Source: Candidatus Lustribacter telmatis
GTDB taxonomy: Bacteria > Vulcanimicrobiota > Vulcanimicrobiia > Vulcanimicrobiales > Vulcanimicrobiaceae
Direction: 5' to 3'
Assembly (NCBI GenBank): GCA_003164045.1
Contig: PLRU01000078.1
Coordinates: 33,600-94,456 of the forward strand
DNA: 60,857 nt
The notes under the pieces are model-generated. The model saw nothing but the letters and a program-made list of their open reading frames with translations, had not been told where the DNA came from and made no database searches. Of this stretch, positions 25,869 to 35,227 are shown piece after piece. Position 1 is the stretch's first letter, and each line of letters starts with the position of its first letter. Position numbers and translations under genes: made by a program.

Positions 25869-27163
25869 CAGTGGTTCCCTTCGCGCCGCTTCTCGCGGCT
25901 GCAGATGGCGACCGCGGTACGCGCGTAGACGCAAGCGGCTTGGTAGAGGCTCTCGATCGTAAGCGCGCGGCGATAGGCATGCGTTGCCGAGCGTGGTCCG
26001 TAGTTGATCACCGGGATACCGAGCTCGGCGAAGACGTTGCTGTCGCGCCACATGCTGCAGGTTGCCGCCGGTGCCGGTTGCGGATCGCTGCCGAATACCG
26101 TGCGGTGACTCTCCCGCACTGCGGCGACGAGGGTGCCGACGTTCTGCGCTTCGTAGCCGGGGCGGAAGACGTAGAGCTCGACGGTTGCATCGAGGTCTTC
26201 ATTGCGCAGAACGTCCGCGATCTCATCGCGCGTTGCGAGGGCATCTTGCCCAGGCAGCGAGCGCACGTCGAGAAAGAGCTGACAGATCTGCGGCGAGAGA
26301 AACGGCCGCGTCGGGTCGCCGCTGCGGATCGCACCGATCTGCGCCCTCGCCTCGACCGTACCGCCGGCGCACGTATACGTATGGCTTGCTTCGTAGCGGG
26401 CGGCCCACCGCTCGAGCGCGCCGATCGCCTTGGCGGCGGCGACGATCATGTTGGGGCTGGCCGTCTCATTGCTGCGCGCCGGCACATACGGCGTATAAAA
26501 CGCCGGCTGCGAACCGCGCAACGTGACCTTGAACCAGAACTTCCCGGCCTCGACCCAAACGAGACCAAAACCCGTGCCTTCCGCCACCAGCACGTGGTCC
26601 GCGATGCCGCCGTGCGTTGCCAGGAAGCGGGCGCCGAGTTCTTTCGCGTCGCGTACGGCGCCGGGTGCATCGTCGTACGGTTCGTGCGCCGTCTCGGCGA
26701 TTACGGCGGAGAGCAGCAGATCACCGGGCAGGCGCACACCGGCGCCGCGGACCGCTTTGGCCGCGATAAGGAATGCCGCGATCGGGCCTTTGTCGTTGAC
26801 GACGCCGTCGCCGACGAGCAGATCGTCTTCGATCCAGGCTTTGTGCAGTTCGTCGCGCGTCGCGTCGAGATGCACGAGGTCGGGCTCGCGCGGCGCGTAC
26901 GTATCCATGTGTCCGTTGAACAAAAGACTTTCGCCGCCGCCCGACCCCGGCAGACTCGCCAAGAGGTTGTAGCGATCGGGCAGTAACCCGATGCGCCGCG
27001 GCGCGAAGCCTTCGTCGCGTAACCAGCCGTAAAGCCGCTCGGCCACGGCGGCTTCGTGCCCGACCGGACTGTCGATGTTGCAGATGTCGAGGACGAGGCG
27101 GATGAGTTCATCCCGATCGATGCGGGCGACCACATCGTCCGCAAGCTGCGCGGCGCCGCTCAT
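25868..27163 (-). CDS. M20-family metallopeptidase / deacylase (ArgE/DapE type)
   Basis: 431 residues. Metal ligands appear in FNGHMDTY, GDGVVNDKGP and the VIAETAHEP glutamate pair; the dimerisation lid domain lies between. The frame is open far upstream, but that stretch is the shadow of the molybdenum hydroxylase gene; ATG at 27163 overlaps its TGA (ATGA). M20 enzymes remove acyl or amino-acid groups from amides. Coupling to an oxidative hydroxylase suggests it trims an amide-linked substrate. Exact substrate unknown. Confidence 0.85.
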   Translation of the reverse strand: MSGAAQLADDVVARIDRDELIRLVLDICNIDSPVGHEAAVAERLYGWLRDEGFAPRRIGLLPDRYNLLASLPGSGGGESLLFNGHMDTYAPREPDLVHLDATRDELHKAWIEDDLLVGDGVVNDKGPIAAFLIAAKAVRGAGVRLPGDLLLSAVIAETAHEPYDDAPGAVRDAKELGARFLATHGGIADHVLVAEGTGFGLVWVEAGKFWFKVTLRGSQPAFYTPYVPARSNETASPNMIVAAAKAIGALERWAARYEASHTYTCAGGTVEARAQIGAIRSGDPTRPFLSPQICQLFLDVRSLPGQDALATRDEIADVLRNEDLDATVELYVFRPGYEAQNVGTLVAAVRESHRTVFGSDPQPAPAATCSMWRDSNVFAELGIPVINYGPRSATHAYRRALTIESLYQAACVYARTAVAICSREKRREGNH

Positions 27164-29322
27164 CGCGGTTGCGCCGCGAGCGCCGCGTACACGTCTTCGG
27201 CGAGTACGGGAAAGTGCGCGAGGCGAACGCCCACCGCGTCGTCGATCGCGTTCACCACGGCTGTAGAAACGCCGACGTTGCTGAGTTCGCCGACCATGCG
27301 CGTGCCGAACGGCCCATCGCCGAGCGGCGCTTGCAACAGGATCGTGCGTAGCGGCGGGATGTCGCGCATCGTCGGCAGCTTGTACTCGCCGAGGCTCGGC
27401 GTCGTCACCTTGCCGTCTTCGTTCAACGTCACGTTCTCCATGAGCGCCGCTCCCAGTCCCATGATGAAGCCGCCCTCGATCTGTCCTTGATGCGCGATGG
27501 GATTGATGATCTGACCGACATCCATCACGAAGAGCGCGTCGCGAACGGTGAGCTCCCCCGTCTCGCGGTCGACGTGCACGTCGAGCGCGCACGCGCCGAA
27601 GGTCAGGTCGCCCGGTACTTGTTCGCCGTGATCGCTGATAAAGCGCCCGATGACGTCGGCTTCGCTGCCGGTCGCGAGAGCATCGCGCAGTTGTTCCGCC
27701 GCATCGAGTGCCGCGCGCCCGACGATGTGCGTGACGCGGCTGTGTCCCGATCCCTGATCGGTGGGTGCCTCGGTCGTGTTTGCACGGCGGACGCTGATCC
27801 GCACCGGATCGATGTCGAGTGCCGCCGCCACGACGCGGCGCACGACGGTCGCTAGTCCAACGCCCTGATCGACCGCGCCGATCGTAACCTCGATGCGTCC
27901 GCCGGCGTCGAGCCGCATGCGTACGGCGGTCTTGCCGCTGCCCGTGTGCGCGCACACGATCGAAATGCCGCGCCCGATGCCGCTTTCGGTTGCAAGCGGC
28001 GCACACGACTGCTGCAGCGTTTGCAGCACGTCGTAGGCCATCGGATGATGGATCGTCTCACCGAGCAGCGTCGCATCGCCGTCGCGCACGATATTGCGTA
28101 ACCGAAAATCGAGCGGATCGATCGCAAGCGCTCGCGCGATGCGATCCACGTGCTGTTCCCAGGCGAAGAACGTTTGCAACTCACCCGGGCCGCGAACGTG
28201 TGCGCCGGGCAGCGTGTTGGTGTACACCCCGAAAATGTCGAGCCGCACGTGCGGCACGCGATAAGGAATCGCACCGTAAGCGTTGCCCGGCAGGAGCGTC
28301 GGGATCGGCTTCGTTGCGGCGTACGCGCCACCGTCATAGATCACGGTCGAGGTGTGCGCGAGCAGCGCGCCGGTGGGATCGACGGCCGAACGCAGCGTGA
28401 GCGACGTGCGGTGCCGCGTGGCGCCCCGCCGCAGTTCCTCCGCGTATGTGGCGATGTAGCGCACCGGCCGCCCGGTTGCGCGCGCTAAGAAGTAGCACGG
28501 CAGCTCATCGACGGTGAGACCCTTGCCGCCGAAGTCGCCACCGATCGCGACCGGCTCGATCACGACCTGCGTTTCGGGGATGCCCGCAGCGTGCGCGAAG
28601 TGGCGGCGAAACGCGTATGGGCCCTTGTTCGGCGAATGCACGTGCACGATGTCGCCGTCGATCCACACGAGCGTGGCGCGCGGTTCGACGAATCCGGCGA
28701 GCTGGCGCGGCGTTTCAAATGAATGTTCGAAGACGCGATGCGCGCGCGCGAAGATTGCTTCGAGCTCGGCGTCGTTCCGGCGGATTTGCATCGAGCCGTA
28801 AACGTTCGGATGGTCGTGCGGAACGCGTTCGCCGTGCGGCCCGAGATAGTCGTACGCTGCAGCGTCAGGGTGGAGCACCGGCGCATCGGCGCGCAGCGCG
28901 GCGGCAGCGTCGAGAACGGCCGGTAAGGCATCGTACGTGACGATCACGGCCCGCGCGGCTTCTTCGGCGGCCTCGCGCGTTTCGGCCGCTACGGCAGCGA
29001 CGCGATCGCCGATGAAGCGCACGGTGTCCGATGCAAGAATCGGCCAGTCGCAGAGCTGGCGCCCGAAGCGCCGGTGTCCGATGTCGGCAGCCGTTAGCAC
29101 CGCGCGTACGCCGTCGATCGCGCGCGCCGCCCGGACGTCGATCGAGCGAACCGCCGCGTGCGCATACGGACTCTCGACAAACGCCGCCCACAGCGCGCCG
29201 GTGCGTGAAATGTCGGCCGCATAGATCGTTCGTCCGCTGACCTTGTCGCGTCCGTCGATGCGATATTCATCGGCGGCAAAGAGGTCGCGTTGTCCAAAGG
29301 AGATGCTTTGCAAACTAGTCAA
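27160..29322 (-). CDS. Molybdopterin-binding large subunit of a xanthine dehydrogenase-family hydroxylase
   Basis: 720 residues, the normal length for a stand-alone CoxL/XdhB-like subunit. Visible landmarks: the N-terminal a/b hammerhead start (DGRDKVSGRTIYAADI), AIGGDFGGKG, GAHVRGPGELQTFFAWEQH, and the catalytic glutamate in MVGELSNVG. The start is TTG at 29322, with no strong SD. The FAD and [2Fe-2S] subunits normally encoded next to it are absent, so partners must come from elsewhere. It diverges from an ABC permease and heads an operon with an M20 peptidase. Substrate unknown. Confidence 0.87.
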   Translation of the reverse strand: MTSLQSISFGQRDLFAADEYRIDGRDKVSGRTIYAADISRTGALWAAFVESPYAHAAVRSIDVRAARAIDGVRAVLTAADIGHRRFGRQLCDWPILASDTVRFIGDRVAAVAAETREAAEEAARAVIVTYDALPAVLDAAAALRADAPVLHPDAAAYDYLGPHGERVPHDHPNVYGSMQIRRNDAELEAIFARAHRVFEHSFETPRQLAGFVEPRATLVWIDGDIVHVHSPNKGPYAFRRHFAHAAGIPETQVVIEPVAIGGDFGGKGLTVDELPCYFLARATGRPVRYIATYAEELRRGATRHRTSLTLRSAVDPTGALLAHTSTVIYDGGAYAATKPIPTLLPGNAYGAIPYRVPHVRLDIFGVYTNTLPGAHVRGPGELQTFFAWEQHVDRIARALAIDPLDFRLRNIVRDGDATLLGETIHHPMAYDVLQTLQQSCAPLATESGIGRGISIVCAHTGSGKTAVRMRLDAGGRIEVTIGAVDQGVGLATVVRRVVAAALDIDPVRISVRRANTTEAPTDQGSGHSRVTHIVGRAALDAAEQLRDALATGSEADVIGRFISDHGEQVPGDLTFGACALDVHVDRETGELTVRDALFVMDVGQIINPIAHQGQIEGGFIMGLGAALMENVTLNEDGKVTTPSLGEYKLPTMRDIPPLRTILLQAPLGDGPFGTRMVGELSNVGVSTAVVNAIDDAVGVRLAHFPVLAEDVYAALAAQPR

Positions 29323-29341
29323 ACGGGCGCTTTCGATAGAG

Positions 29342-30112
29342 ATGATGCAAAAGCTGCGGGTTCCCTTGACTCAAGGCGCCATCGGCATCGTGCTGATCCT
29401 CGCTTGGCAAGGCGCTTGCGCGTTACATCTCGCCGACCCCTCGGTGTTGCCTGCTCCGGCCACCGTCGCCGTCACCATTGGCCAACTCTTAGGAAGCCCG
29501 GCGTTTCTGAGCGATGCCGGCGTTACGCTCCTGCGCGTGGCCGTCGCGTTTCTGATCGGCGCGCCGATCGCGCTCACGGTGGGCTTCGTGATGGGCGAGA
29601 ACGTTGCCGTCGGGAAGTCGCTTGGACCGCTGTTCAACCTGGTGCTGGCGGTGCCGCAGTCGATCTTCTTGCCGATCTTCGTCCTCTTGCTCGGCCTTGG
29701 CTTCACCGAAAAGGTGATGTTCGGTATCACGCACGTCTTTTTCGTGGTGGTCGTGAATACGATGGCCGCCGTGCGCGAAGTGCCGCGCGATTACGTCACG
29801 GCCGCCCGATCGTTCGGGGCCGGCCGGCTGCGCATCTACCGCAGCATCTACTTGCCCGCGATGGCGCCGCAAGTGGTGACGGGCCTGCGTTTCGGCCTGA
29901 TCTTCGACATCATCGGTATCTTGCTGGCAGAAATGTACGCTGCCGAGAGCGGCCTCGGTCTGCAGCTCGCGCGCTGGGGCGATTCGATGAACGTCGGCAA
30001 GCTGATGGCGGCGACGATTCTCATCTCCGTGGCGACCATCTTGGTGAACGAAGGTATGCGTGGTTGGGAATCGCGCGTGAGCCGTTGGCAGCGATCGGCG
30101 GAGGCGTCATGA
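29342..30112 (+). CDS. ABC transporter permease (taurine/nitrate/sulfonate type)
   Basis: 256 residues, about six membrane helices, with the EAA loop AAVREVPRDYVTAARSFGAGRLRIYRSIYLPA that docks on the ATPase. ATG at 29342 (tandem with 29345) is taken as the start; an in-frame ATG at 29303 is possible but overlaps the divergent gene. Stop overlaps the ATPase start (ATGA). Confidence 0.87.
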   Translation: MMQKLRVPLTQGAIGIVLILAWQGACALHLADPSVLPAPATVAVTIGQLLGSPAFLSDAGVTLLRVAVAFLIGAPIALTVGFVMGENVAVGKSLGPLFNLVLAVPQSIFLPIFVLLLGLGFTEKVMFGITHVFFVVVVNTMAAVREVPRDYVTAARSFGAGRLRIYRSIYLPAMAPQVVTGLRFGLIFDIIGILLAEMYAAESGLGLQLARWGDSMNVGKLMAATILISVATILVNEGMRGWESRVSRWQRSAEAS

Positions 30113-30906
30113 TGCCGAAGCCGATCGTCATCGAGACGCGTCATTTGCGCAAGGTCTACGCCGTCAACCGCCAACCGACCGTTGCGCTCGACGACGTGTC
30201 GTTCGAGATCCCGGAGGGCAGTTTCGTTTCGCTGGTCGGTCCCAGCGGTTGCGGAAAGTCGACGCTGTTGCAAATTCTCGCCGGACTCGTTTCGAGCACG
30301 ACCGGTGAGGTGCTGGTCGACGGCGAGCCGGTAACCGAACCGATGCCGGGCAAGATTACGATCGTCTTTCAAGATTCAACCTTGCTGCCGTGGAAAACGG
30401 TCACCGAGAACATTCTCTTTCCACTCGAGATTCAAGGCGTACCGGCGGCGGAGCGCGCGGCTCGCGCCACCGAAATGCTGGCACTGGTCGGTCTGACCGA
30501 CTTCCGCGACCGGCATCCGCACGAGCTTTCCGGCGGCATGCGCCAGCGCGTGTCGATCGCGCGCGGCCTCGCGCAACATCCGCGCATCATGCTGATGGAC
30601 GAGCCCTTCGGCGCGCTCGACGAGCAAACGCGTTTAAAAATGGGACACGAACTCTTGCGGATTTGGGAAGCGACCGGCAAGACGATCTTCCTCATCACGC
30701 ACAGTTTGACCGAAGCGCTCTTTCTCTCCGACGTCGTGCTCGTGATGAGCCACCGGCCGGGACGGATCGTCGGCGTGATCAATGCCGGCCTGCCGCGCCC
30801 GCGGACCTACGACATGGTCGGCAGCCCCGAGTTCGGCGCGGCGCGCAACGAGATGTGGCATTTGATTAGTGCCGATGAAACCGGCGAAGGGCTGGCCGAA
30901 CTATGA
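30109..30906 (+). CDS. ABC transporter ATP-binding protein (SsuB/TauB-like)
   Basis: 265 residues with Walker A GPSGCGKST, Q-loop VFQDSTLLPW, signature LSGGMRQR, Walker B IMLMDEPFGALDEQT and the switch His in ITHSLTEA. It couples ATP hydrolysis to the two flanking permeases. Overlaps both neighbours by four bases. Confidence 0.92.
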   Translation: MMPKPIVIETRHLRKVYAVNRQPTVALDDVSFEIPEGSFVSLVGPSGCGKSTLLQILAGLVSSTTGEVLVDGEPVTEPMPGKITIVFQDSTLLPWKTVTENILFPLEIQGVPAAERAARATEMLALVGLTDFRDRHPHELSGGMRQRVSIARGLAQHPRIMLMDEPFGALDEQTRLKMGHELLRIWEATGKTIFLITHSLTEALFLSDVVLVMSHRPGRIVGVINAGLPRPRTYDMVGSPEFGAARNEMWHLISADETGEGLAEL

Positions 30907-31661
30907 GCCGTCCGGTACTCATTCGGCTGACGCTCGTGGCCGGATTTCTGCTCGCGTGGGAAGCCGTGCGACGCCTGAACATCGTCGGGCCGTTGCTGCT
31001 GGCATCGCCGAGCGAGATCGTCAGCGCGGGCGTGGCCTCTGGTCCGAAGTTCGCGGTGGCGTTCGAGCTAACGTTTATCGAGATCGTCGTGGCGATCGCG
31101 CTCTCCGTGCTGCTCGGCGGAAGTGTCGGCGCATTCGCGGGAACGCGCCCGTTTCTCGGCGCGGTCACCGGGCCCGTGCTCACGTCGCTGTTTGCCGTAC
31201 CATTGATCACCTGGTATCCGCTGTTTATGGTATGGTTCGGCATCGGGCCGGCGTCGAAGATTGCCTACGGCGTCGTGTCCGCGTTCTTTCCGATCGCCAT
31301 CAACACGATGAACGGCCTGCGCGGCGTCGACCGGAAGTACCTGATTTACGGCCGGGCGGTCGGGTGCTCGCGGATGCAGATCATCCTGACGATCTTGATT
31401 CCGCTCGCGCTGCCGTCGATCGTGGCCGGTTTGCGCATCGGCGCGTCGCTGGCGATCATCGGCGTCGTCGTGGCCGAGATGCTGGCGTCGCTGGGCGGCA
31501 TCGGTTTCATCATTACCAGCTCGCGGAACATGTACGCGACCGGCGACGTCTATTTCGGAATCGTACTGGCGCTGTTCTGCGCCTTGTTGGCAAATCTTGG
31601 CCTCAGTCTGATCGAGCAACGGTTCACCCGTTGGCGCGATCTTCAAGCGAGCGTGAGATAG
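30903..31661 (+). CDS. ABC transporter permease (taurine/nitrate/sulfonate type)
   Basis: 252 residues, about six membrane helices and an EAA loop (NGLRGVDRKYLIYGRAVGCSRMQIILTILIP). Two different permeases around one ATPase suggest a heterodimeric membrane core. TAG overlaps the GTG of the next gene. The matching binding protein is probably the SBP at 34268, two genes on. Confidence 0.88.
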   Translation: MSRPVLIRLTLVAGFLLAWEAVRRLNIVGPLLLASPSEIVSAGVASGPKFAVAFELTFIEIVVAIALSVLLGGSVGAFAGTRPFLGAVTGPVLTSLFAVPLITWYPLFMVWFGIGPASKIAYGVVSAFFPIAINTMNGLRGVDRKYLIYGRAVGCSRMQIILTILIPLALPSIVAGLRIGASLAIIGVVVAEMLASLGGIGFIITSSRNMYATGDVYFGIVLALFCALLANLGLSLIEQRFTRWRDLQASVR

Positions 31662-32851
31662 TGGCGACCAATATCGCGGCGAAGCCGGTCGCGGTCGGGA
31701 TATGGCCGAAGCGGATGATTCTCGGCGAAGGCAGCATGGGCGCCTTGAGCGCGCTGCTTGACGAGCTCGGCGCTTCGCGCGCGCTCGTGCTCTGCGGTAA
31801 GACGGTGGCGTCGGGGTCACTGCTCGAGCAGACGCGGGCCGCGCTCGGCGAGCACTACTGCGGCGTGTTCGATGGGGTGAGCGCGCATACGCCATCGACG
31901 ATGCTGGCCGACGCGCTGGCGATGGTGCGCGCCACGAAAGCCGATGCGGTCGTGACGGTTGGCGGCGGCAGTGCGATCGATTCGGGCAAGGGCCTCAAGC
32001 TCGCGAGCATGGGGACGGGTGCGCTCGATCCGTATTTCGTGCGTCACGGGCCCGACGGTGCGATGCTCCAGCAGCGTTTGCCGAAGCCGAGCATCGTGCA
32101 CGTTGCCGTGCCGACGACGAGCGGATCGGCCAGCGAAGTGCTGCCGACCGCGGGCATTCGCGATGTGGCATCGCGCAAGAAGATGCTGTTCTGGGACGAT
32201 ACGCTCATTCCGGAAGGCGTGATTCTCGATCCGGCCATGACGGTGCAAACCGGCGCGTTTCTCAGCGCAGCGTCGGGCATGACGGCGGTCGCGCGCTGCA
32301 TCGAGTGCCTGTTCTCCGTCAACCGGAACCCGCTCTCCGACGGACTCGCGCTGCACGCGCTGCGGCTGTTGCATCGGAACTTACCGATCGTGGTGAACGA
32401 ACCGGAGAACCTCGTCGCGCGGTACGAGTGTCAGGTCGCGTGCTCGATGTCGGGCGTTGCGTGCATCAACGCGATGGTCTCGCTCGTGCACGCGCTCGGA
32501 CATATCGTCGGCGGGAAGTTTGCGCTGCAGCATGGTGTCTCGCACGCGATTCTGTTGGCGCCGGCGATGCGCCGCATGCTCTCCGTGATCGGCGAGCGGC
32601 AAACGCTCGTGCTGCAGGCGCTCGACGGCGGCACCGCCCTCGATGCGGATGCGGCCGGCGCGAAAGCGGCGGATCTCATCGACGAACTCGTTTGCGCGCT
32701 GCCGCTCCAGCGCCGGCTGCGCGACCTCGGCCTAACCGAGCCCGAACTACGCGACGTTGCCGAACAAGCCTCGCACGACTACATGATGGTGAACTTGCCG
32801 CGACCGATCGATGTGCCCGAAATCGAGGCATTGCTGCGGGCCGCGTGGTAA
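31661..32851 (+). CDS. Iron-containing alcohol dehydrogenase family protein with altered metal site
   Basis: 396 residues. The NAD(P) loop VTVGGGSAIDSGKGL and the VPTTSGSASEV motif identify the Fe-ADH/maleylacetate reductase family. The usual metal pair, in the 'GMDAL.HAIE' segment, reads GMTAVARCIE: Thr replaces Asp and Arg replaces the first His. The later histidines are present (VHALGH and HGVSH). Maleylacetate reductases also lack the Asp, so this may be an MAR-like reductase that works without iron. GTG at 31661 overlaps the permease stop. Confidence 0.8.
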   Translation: MATNIAAKPVAVGIWPKRMILGEGSMGALSALLDELGASRALVLCGKTVASGSLLEQTRAALGEHYCGVFDGVSAHTPSTMLADALAMVRATKADAVVTVGGGSAIDSGKGLKLASMGTGALDPYFVRHGPDGAMLQQRLPKPSIVHVAVPTTSGSASEVLPTAGIRDVASRKKMLFWDDTLIPEGVILDPAMTVQTGAFLSAASGMTAVARCIECLFSVNRNPLSDGLALHALRLLHRNLPIVVNEPENLVARYECQVACSMSGVACINAMVSLVHALGHIVGGKFALQHGVSHAILLAPAMRRMLSVIGERQTLVLQALDGGTALDADAAGAKAADLIDELVCALPLQRRLRDLGLTEPELRDVAEQASHDYMMVNLPRPIDVPEIEALLRAAW

Positions 32852-32855
32852 CGCG

Positions 32856-34211
32856 ATGAGCGCGACGCTCTCCGAGCATCTCGCGACGTGGTTGGGCACG
32901 CTCGCGTGGCCGTCGTTGCCGGAAGCGCAGCGCGAACTCACCCAAACGCGCTTGCTCGACACGCTCGGTTTGATCGCGTGCGGCTATCGTGCCGAAGCAG
33001 CGTCGATCGCGCGCGCGCTCGCGCTGCGCACCGGCGGCAACGGCCGGGCGACGATCGCCGGCAGCACGACCGCGTTGCCGGCGGCCTGGGCGGCGCTCGT
33101 TCACGGCGTGGCCGCGCACGGGTTCGACTTCGACGATACGTTTCCGGAATCGGTCGTGCATCCGGGCAGCGTGATCGTCCCCGTCGCACTGGCCGTCGGC
33201 GAGGATGTGGGCGCGAGCGGCGCGGAGATTCTCGCCGCAATTGCGGGCGGCTACGAAATCGCAGCGCGCCTCGGCCGTGCCGGCGGCACGCGTTTTCACG
33301 CGCGCGGCTTCCACGCCACGGGCGTGTTTGCGCCGGTGACCGCGGCGTTCGTCGCCGCGCGATTGCTGCGCCTCGATGCGCAGGCGAGTGCATCGGCGGT
33401 GGGGCTCGCGGCGAGCATGGCCGGCGGCCTCATGGCGTTTCAGGCCGACGGCTCGTGGTCGAAGTGGCTGCACGTAGGCTGGGGAAATTTCGGCGGCATC
33501 ACGGCTGCGCAGCTCGCGCATGGCGGCTATCGCGGACCGCTCGGCGCGCTCGACGGGCGCAGCAATCTCTACTCGGCGTTCATCGGCGAAACGCTCGTCG
33601 ATGCGGACGCGATAACGGAAGCGCTCGGGCAGCGTTGGGACAATGCGACCGCGCTCTTCAAGCTGTATCCGTGCGCGCACGTGATTCAGGGCTACATCGA
33701 TCTCGCGCTCGCCATGCGCGGCATGCTCGTGCCGGCGACGATCGAGCGCATCACGTGTTTTGTGGCGCCGTGGGCCGTGCCGATCGTGTGTGAACCGGCT
33801 GCTGAAAAAGCGCGTCCCCAAACGATGATGCAAGCGATAGCGAGCTTGCCGGTGCACGTCGCCTCGGCGCTCATCGACGGCCGCGTCGATTTGGAAACGA
33901 TCGGCGATGCCAACCGGCAGCGTGCCGACATCCTCGCCCTCGCCGCGAAAGTCGGATACGTCCCCGTCGAGGGGCTGAAAGGCTTCGATGCGCGGATCGA
34001 AATCGTCACGGCCGACGGGCGGCGCCACGAGCGAAACGGCGGCGCGGCGGTGGCCGACGCTGCCCGGCTGCGGGCGAAGTTCACCGCACTAGCATCACCG
34101 GCGTTCGGAGTGGCGGGCGCCGAAGCTGTCCTTCTGGCCGTGGGGGCCCTGGCCGGAGCGCCGAATGCCGACGGCATCAGCGGGTGTCTGCGGTCCGCTC
34201 CGGCGCCTTGA
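32856..34211 (+). CDS. MmgE/PrpD family protein
   Basis: 451 residues: the family opening (TRLLDTLGLIACGY), the AHGFDFDDTFPESVVHPGS segment carrying the catalytic-region residues, and SLYSAFIGE-type loops. Members include 2-methylcitrate dehydratase, cis-aconitate decarboxylase and many unassigned hydro-lyases acting on tricarboxylate-like substrates. ATG at 32856 begins four bases after the ADH stop. In this operon it could hydrate or dehydrate a ring-fission-derived acid. Confidence 0.85.
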   Translation: MSATLSEHLATWLGTLAWPSLPEAQRELTQTRLLDTLGLIACGYRAEAASIARALALRTGGNGRATIAGSTTALPAAWAALVHGVAAHGFDFDDTFPESVVHPGSVIVPVALAVGEDVGASGAEILAAIAGGYEIAARLGRAGGTRFHARGFHATGVFAPVTAAFVAARLLRLDAQASASAVGLAASMAGGLMAFQADGSWSKWLHVGWGNFGGITAAQLAHGGYRGPLGALDGRSNLYSAFIGETLVDADAITEALGQRWDNATALFKLYPCAHVIQGYIDLALAMRGMLVPATIERITCFVAPWAVPIVCEPAAEKARPQTMMQAIASLPVHVASALIDGRVDLETIGDANRQRADILALAAKVGYVPVEGLKGFDARIEIVTADGRRHERNGGAAVADAARLRAKFTALASPAFGVAGAEAVLLAVGALAGAPNADGISGCLRSAPAP

Positions 34212-34235
34212 CAAGCCCGGCGGATCACGTATTCT
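34208..34235 (+). promoter_or_regulatory. Probable promoter of the SBP gene at 34268
   Basis: Perfect TTGACA at 34208-34213, a 16-base spacer and TATTCT at 34230-34235. The start point near 34242 falls inside the TGTATACA site, so a bound repressor would block it. The promoter begins inside the last codons of the MmgE/PrpD gene, giving the SBP its own transcription. Confidence 0.55.
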
Positions 34236-34244
34236 GTATACACG
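34228..34244. promoter_or_regulatory. TGTATACA-centred operator-like site, copy 1
   Basis: CGTATTCTGTATACACG, 16 of 17 bases identical to the site at 37827. The core TGTATACA (34235-34242) is a perfect palindrome of the GT-AT-AC kind used by GntR-family regulators. It overlaps the -10 and start of the promoter above. The likely ligand is the GntR/FCD protein encoded at 40977. Confidence 0.55.
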
Positions 34245-34267
34245 TTAGCCGAATCCAGGAGGCCCCC

Positions 34268-35227
34268 GTGAGAGCGTTCGCCATTCGCGCCCTGACCTTG
34301 TTGTGCACCCTGCTGATCGGCAGCAGCGCCATCGCCTCGGCGGCGACCGATAGCGTGAAGGTCGGGGTCGCCTCGATCTATCCGACATATTCGCTGTTTT
34401 TTGCGGCGAAAGAGCTCGGCTATTATCAGGCGGCGAACCTCGATGTCGACATTCAAACGTTTCGCGGCGGACCGGCCGCACTCGAAGCGCTTGCGGCCGG
34501 AGCGGTCGATCTGTGCTCGATCCTACCGACTGCCGCCGCGCTCGCGCAACAGAAGGGCGTGAAGGAACGCATCGTCGCGCTCTACGCGCCGCCGCGTCCG
34601 GTCGGCTGGTACATCATGGTTCCGGCCGCCTCGCCGATTAAATCGCTGGCCGACCTGAACGGAAAAACGATCGGCGTCACGCAGATCGGTTCGCTCACGG
34701 ATTTCTGGGTGCAGAAAGTCGCCACCGGCGCGAACATCAAAGTGACGAGCGTTCCGCTGGGCGGCGGCGTCGAAGCGGGTATGCGCGCGAAGCAAGTCGA
34801 TGCGGCAATTCTCTGGCCGCTCGGCAGCTACAAAGGTTTGGTTACCGGCGATCTGCGCGCCGTTTCGGATCTCGAATCCGCGCTGCCGCCGACGATTTCG
34901 GAAGGCGTTGCGGCGACGCAAGATATGATCGACCGGCGCAGCGACGTGCTCAAACGCTGGCTTTCAGCAACGTCGAAAGCGCTCGACTACATGAAGACGC
35001 ACGAAGGCTGGACCGAGGCGTTTCTCAAGAAATACTTCGACGACAGCAACGCCGACGACAAAGCGATCGCGATGGTCTACAAGAACTTCATCATGAAGAT
35101 CAACACCGACGGCATCATGCGCCCCGATTGGGAAAAGACGTCGCTCGAATCGATGGCGACGAACGCCGCGATGCCGAAGGCCGACCAAGTCTTCACCCAG
35201 CAGTTCGTGCCGGTGAAGTTCCGCTAG
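34268..35227 (+). CDS. NMT1/TauA-type ABC substrate-binding protein
   Basis: 319 residues. A signal peptide (VRAFAIRALTLLCTLLIGSSAIASA) precedes a type II binding-protein fold (VGVASIYPTYSLFFAAKELGYYQAANLDVDIQTF, then LNGKTIGVTQIGS). GTG at 34268 sits five bases after a perfect AGGAGG. Probably the binding protein of the 29342-31661 transporter, separately regulated by the site at 34228. Confidence 0.87.
   Translation: MRAFAIRALTLLCTLLIGSSAIASAATDSVKVGVASIYPTYSLFFAAKELGYYQAANLDVDIQTFRGGPAALEALAAGAVDLCSILPTAAALAQQKGVKERIVALYAPPRPVGWYIMVPAASPIKSLADLNGKTIGVTQIGSLTDFWVQKVATGANIKVTSVPLGGGVEAGMRAKQVDAAILWPLGSYKGLVTGDLRAVSDLESALPPTISEGVAATQDMIDRRSDVLKRWLSATSKALDYMKTHEGWTEAFLKKYFDDSNADDKAIAMVYKNFIMKINTDGIMRPDWEKTSLESMATNAAMPKADQVFTQQFVPVKFR

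Noticed and set aside
25868..28006. A 712-codon open frame suggesting a fused N-terminal domain on the M20 peptidase
   Set aside because: The upstream part is an Arg-rich antisense-like shadow of the molybdenum hydroxylase gene read in another frame, and ATG at 27163 overlaps that gene's TGA in the usual way.
29290..30108. An ORF extension making a 538-residue ABC ATPase
   Set aside because: The extension lies over the permease gene in another frame and has shadow-like Arg/Ala composition; the ATPase starts at 30109.
30869..31660. Extended N-terminus for the Fe-ADH-like gene
   Set aside because: It overlaps the second permease in a different frame; GTG at 31661 gives a normal-length protein.
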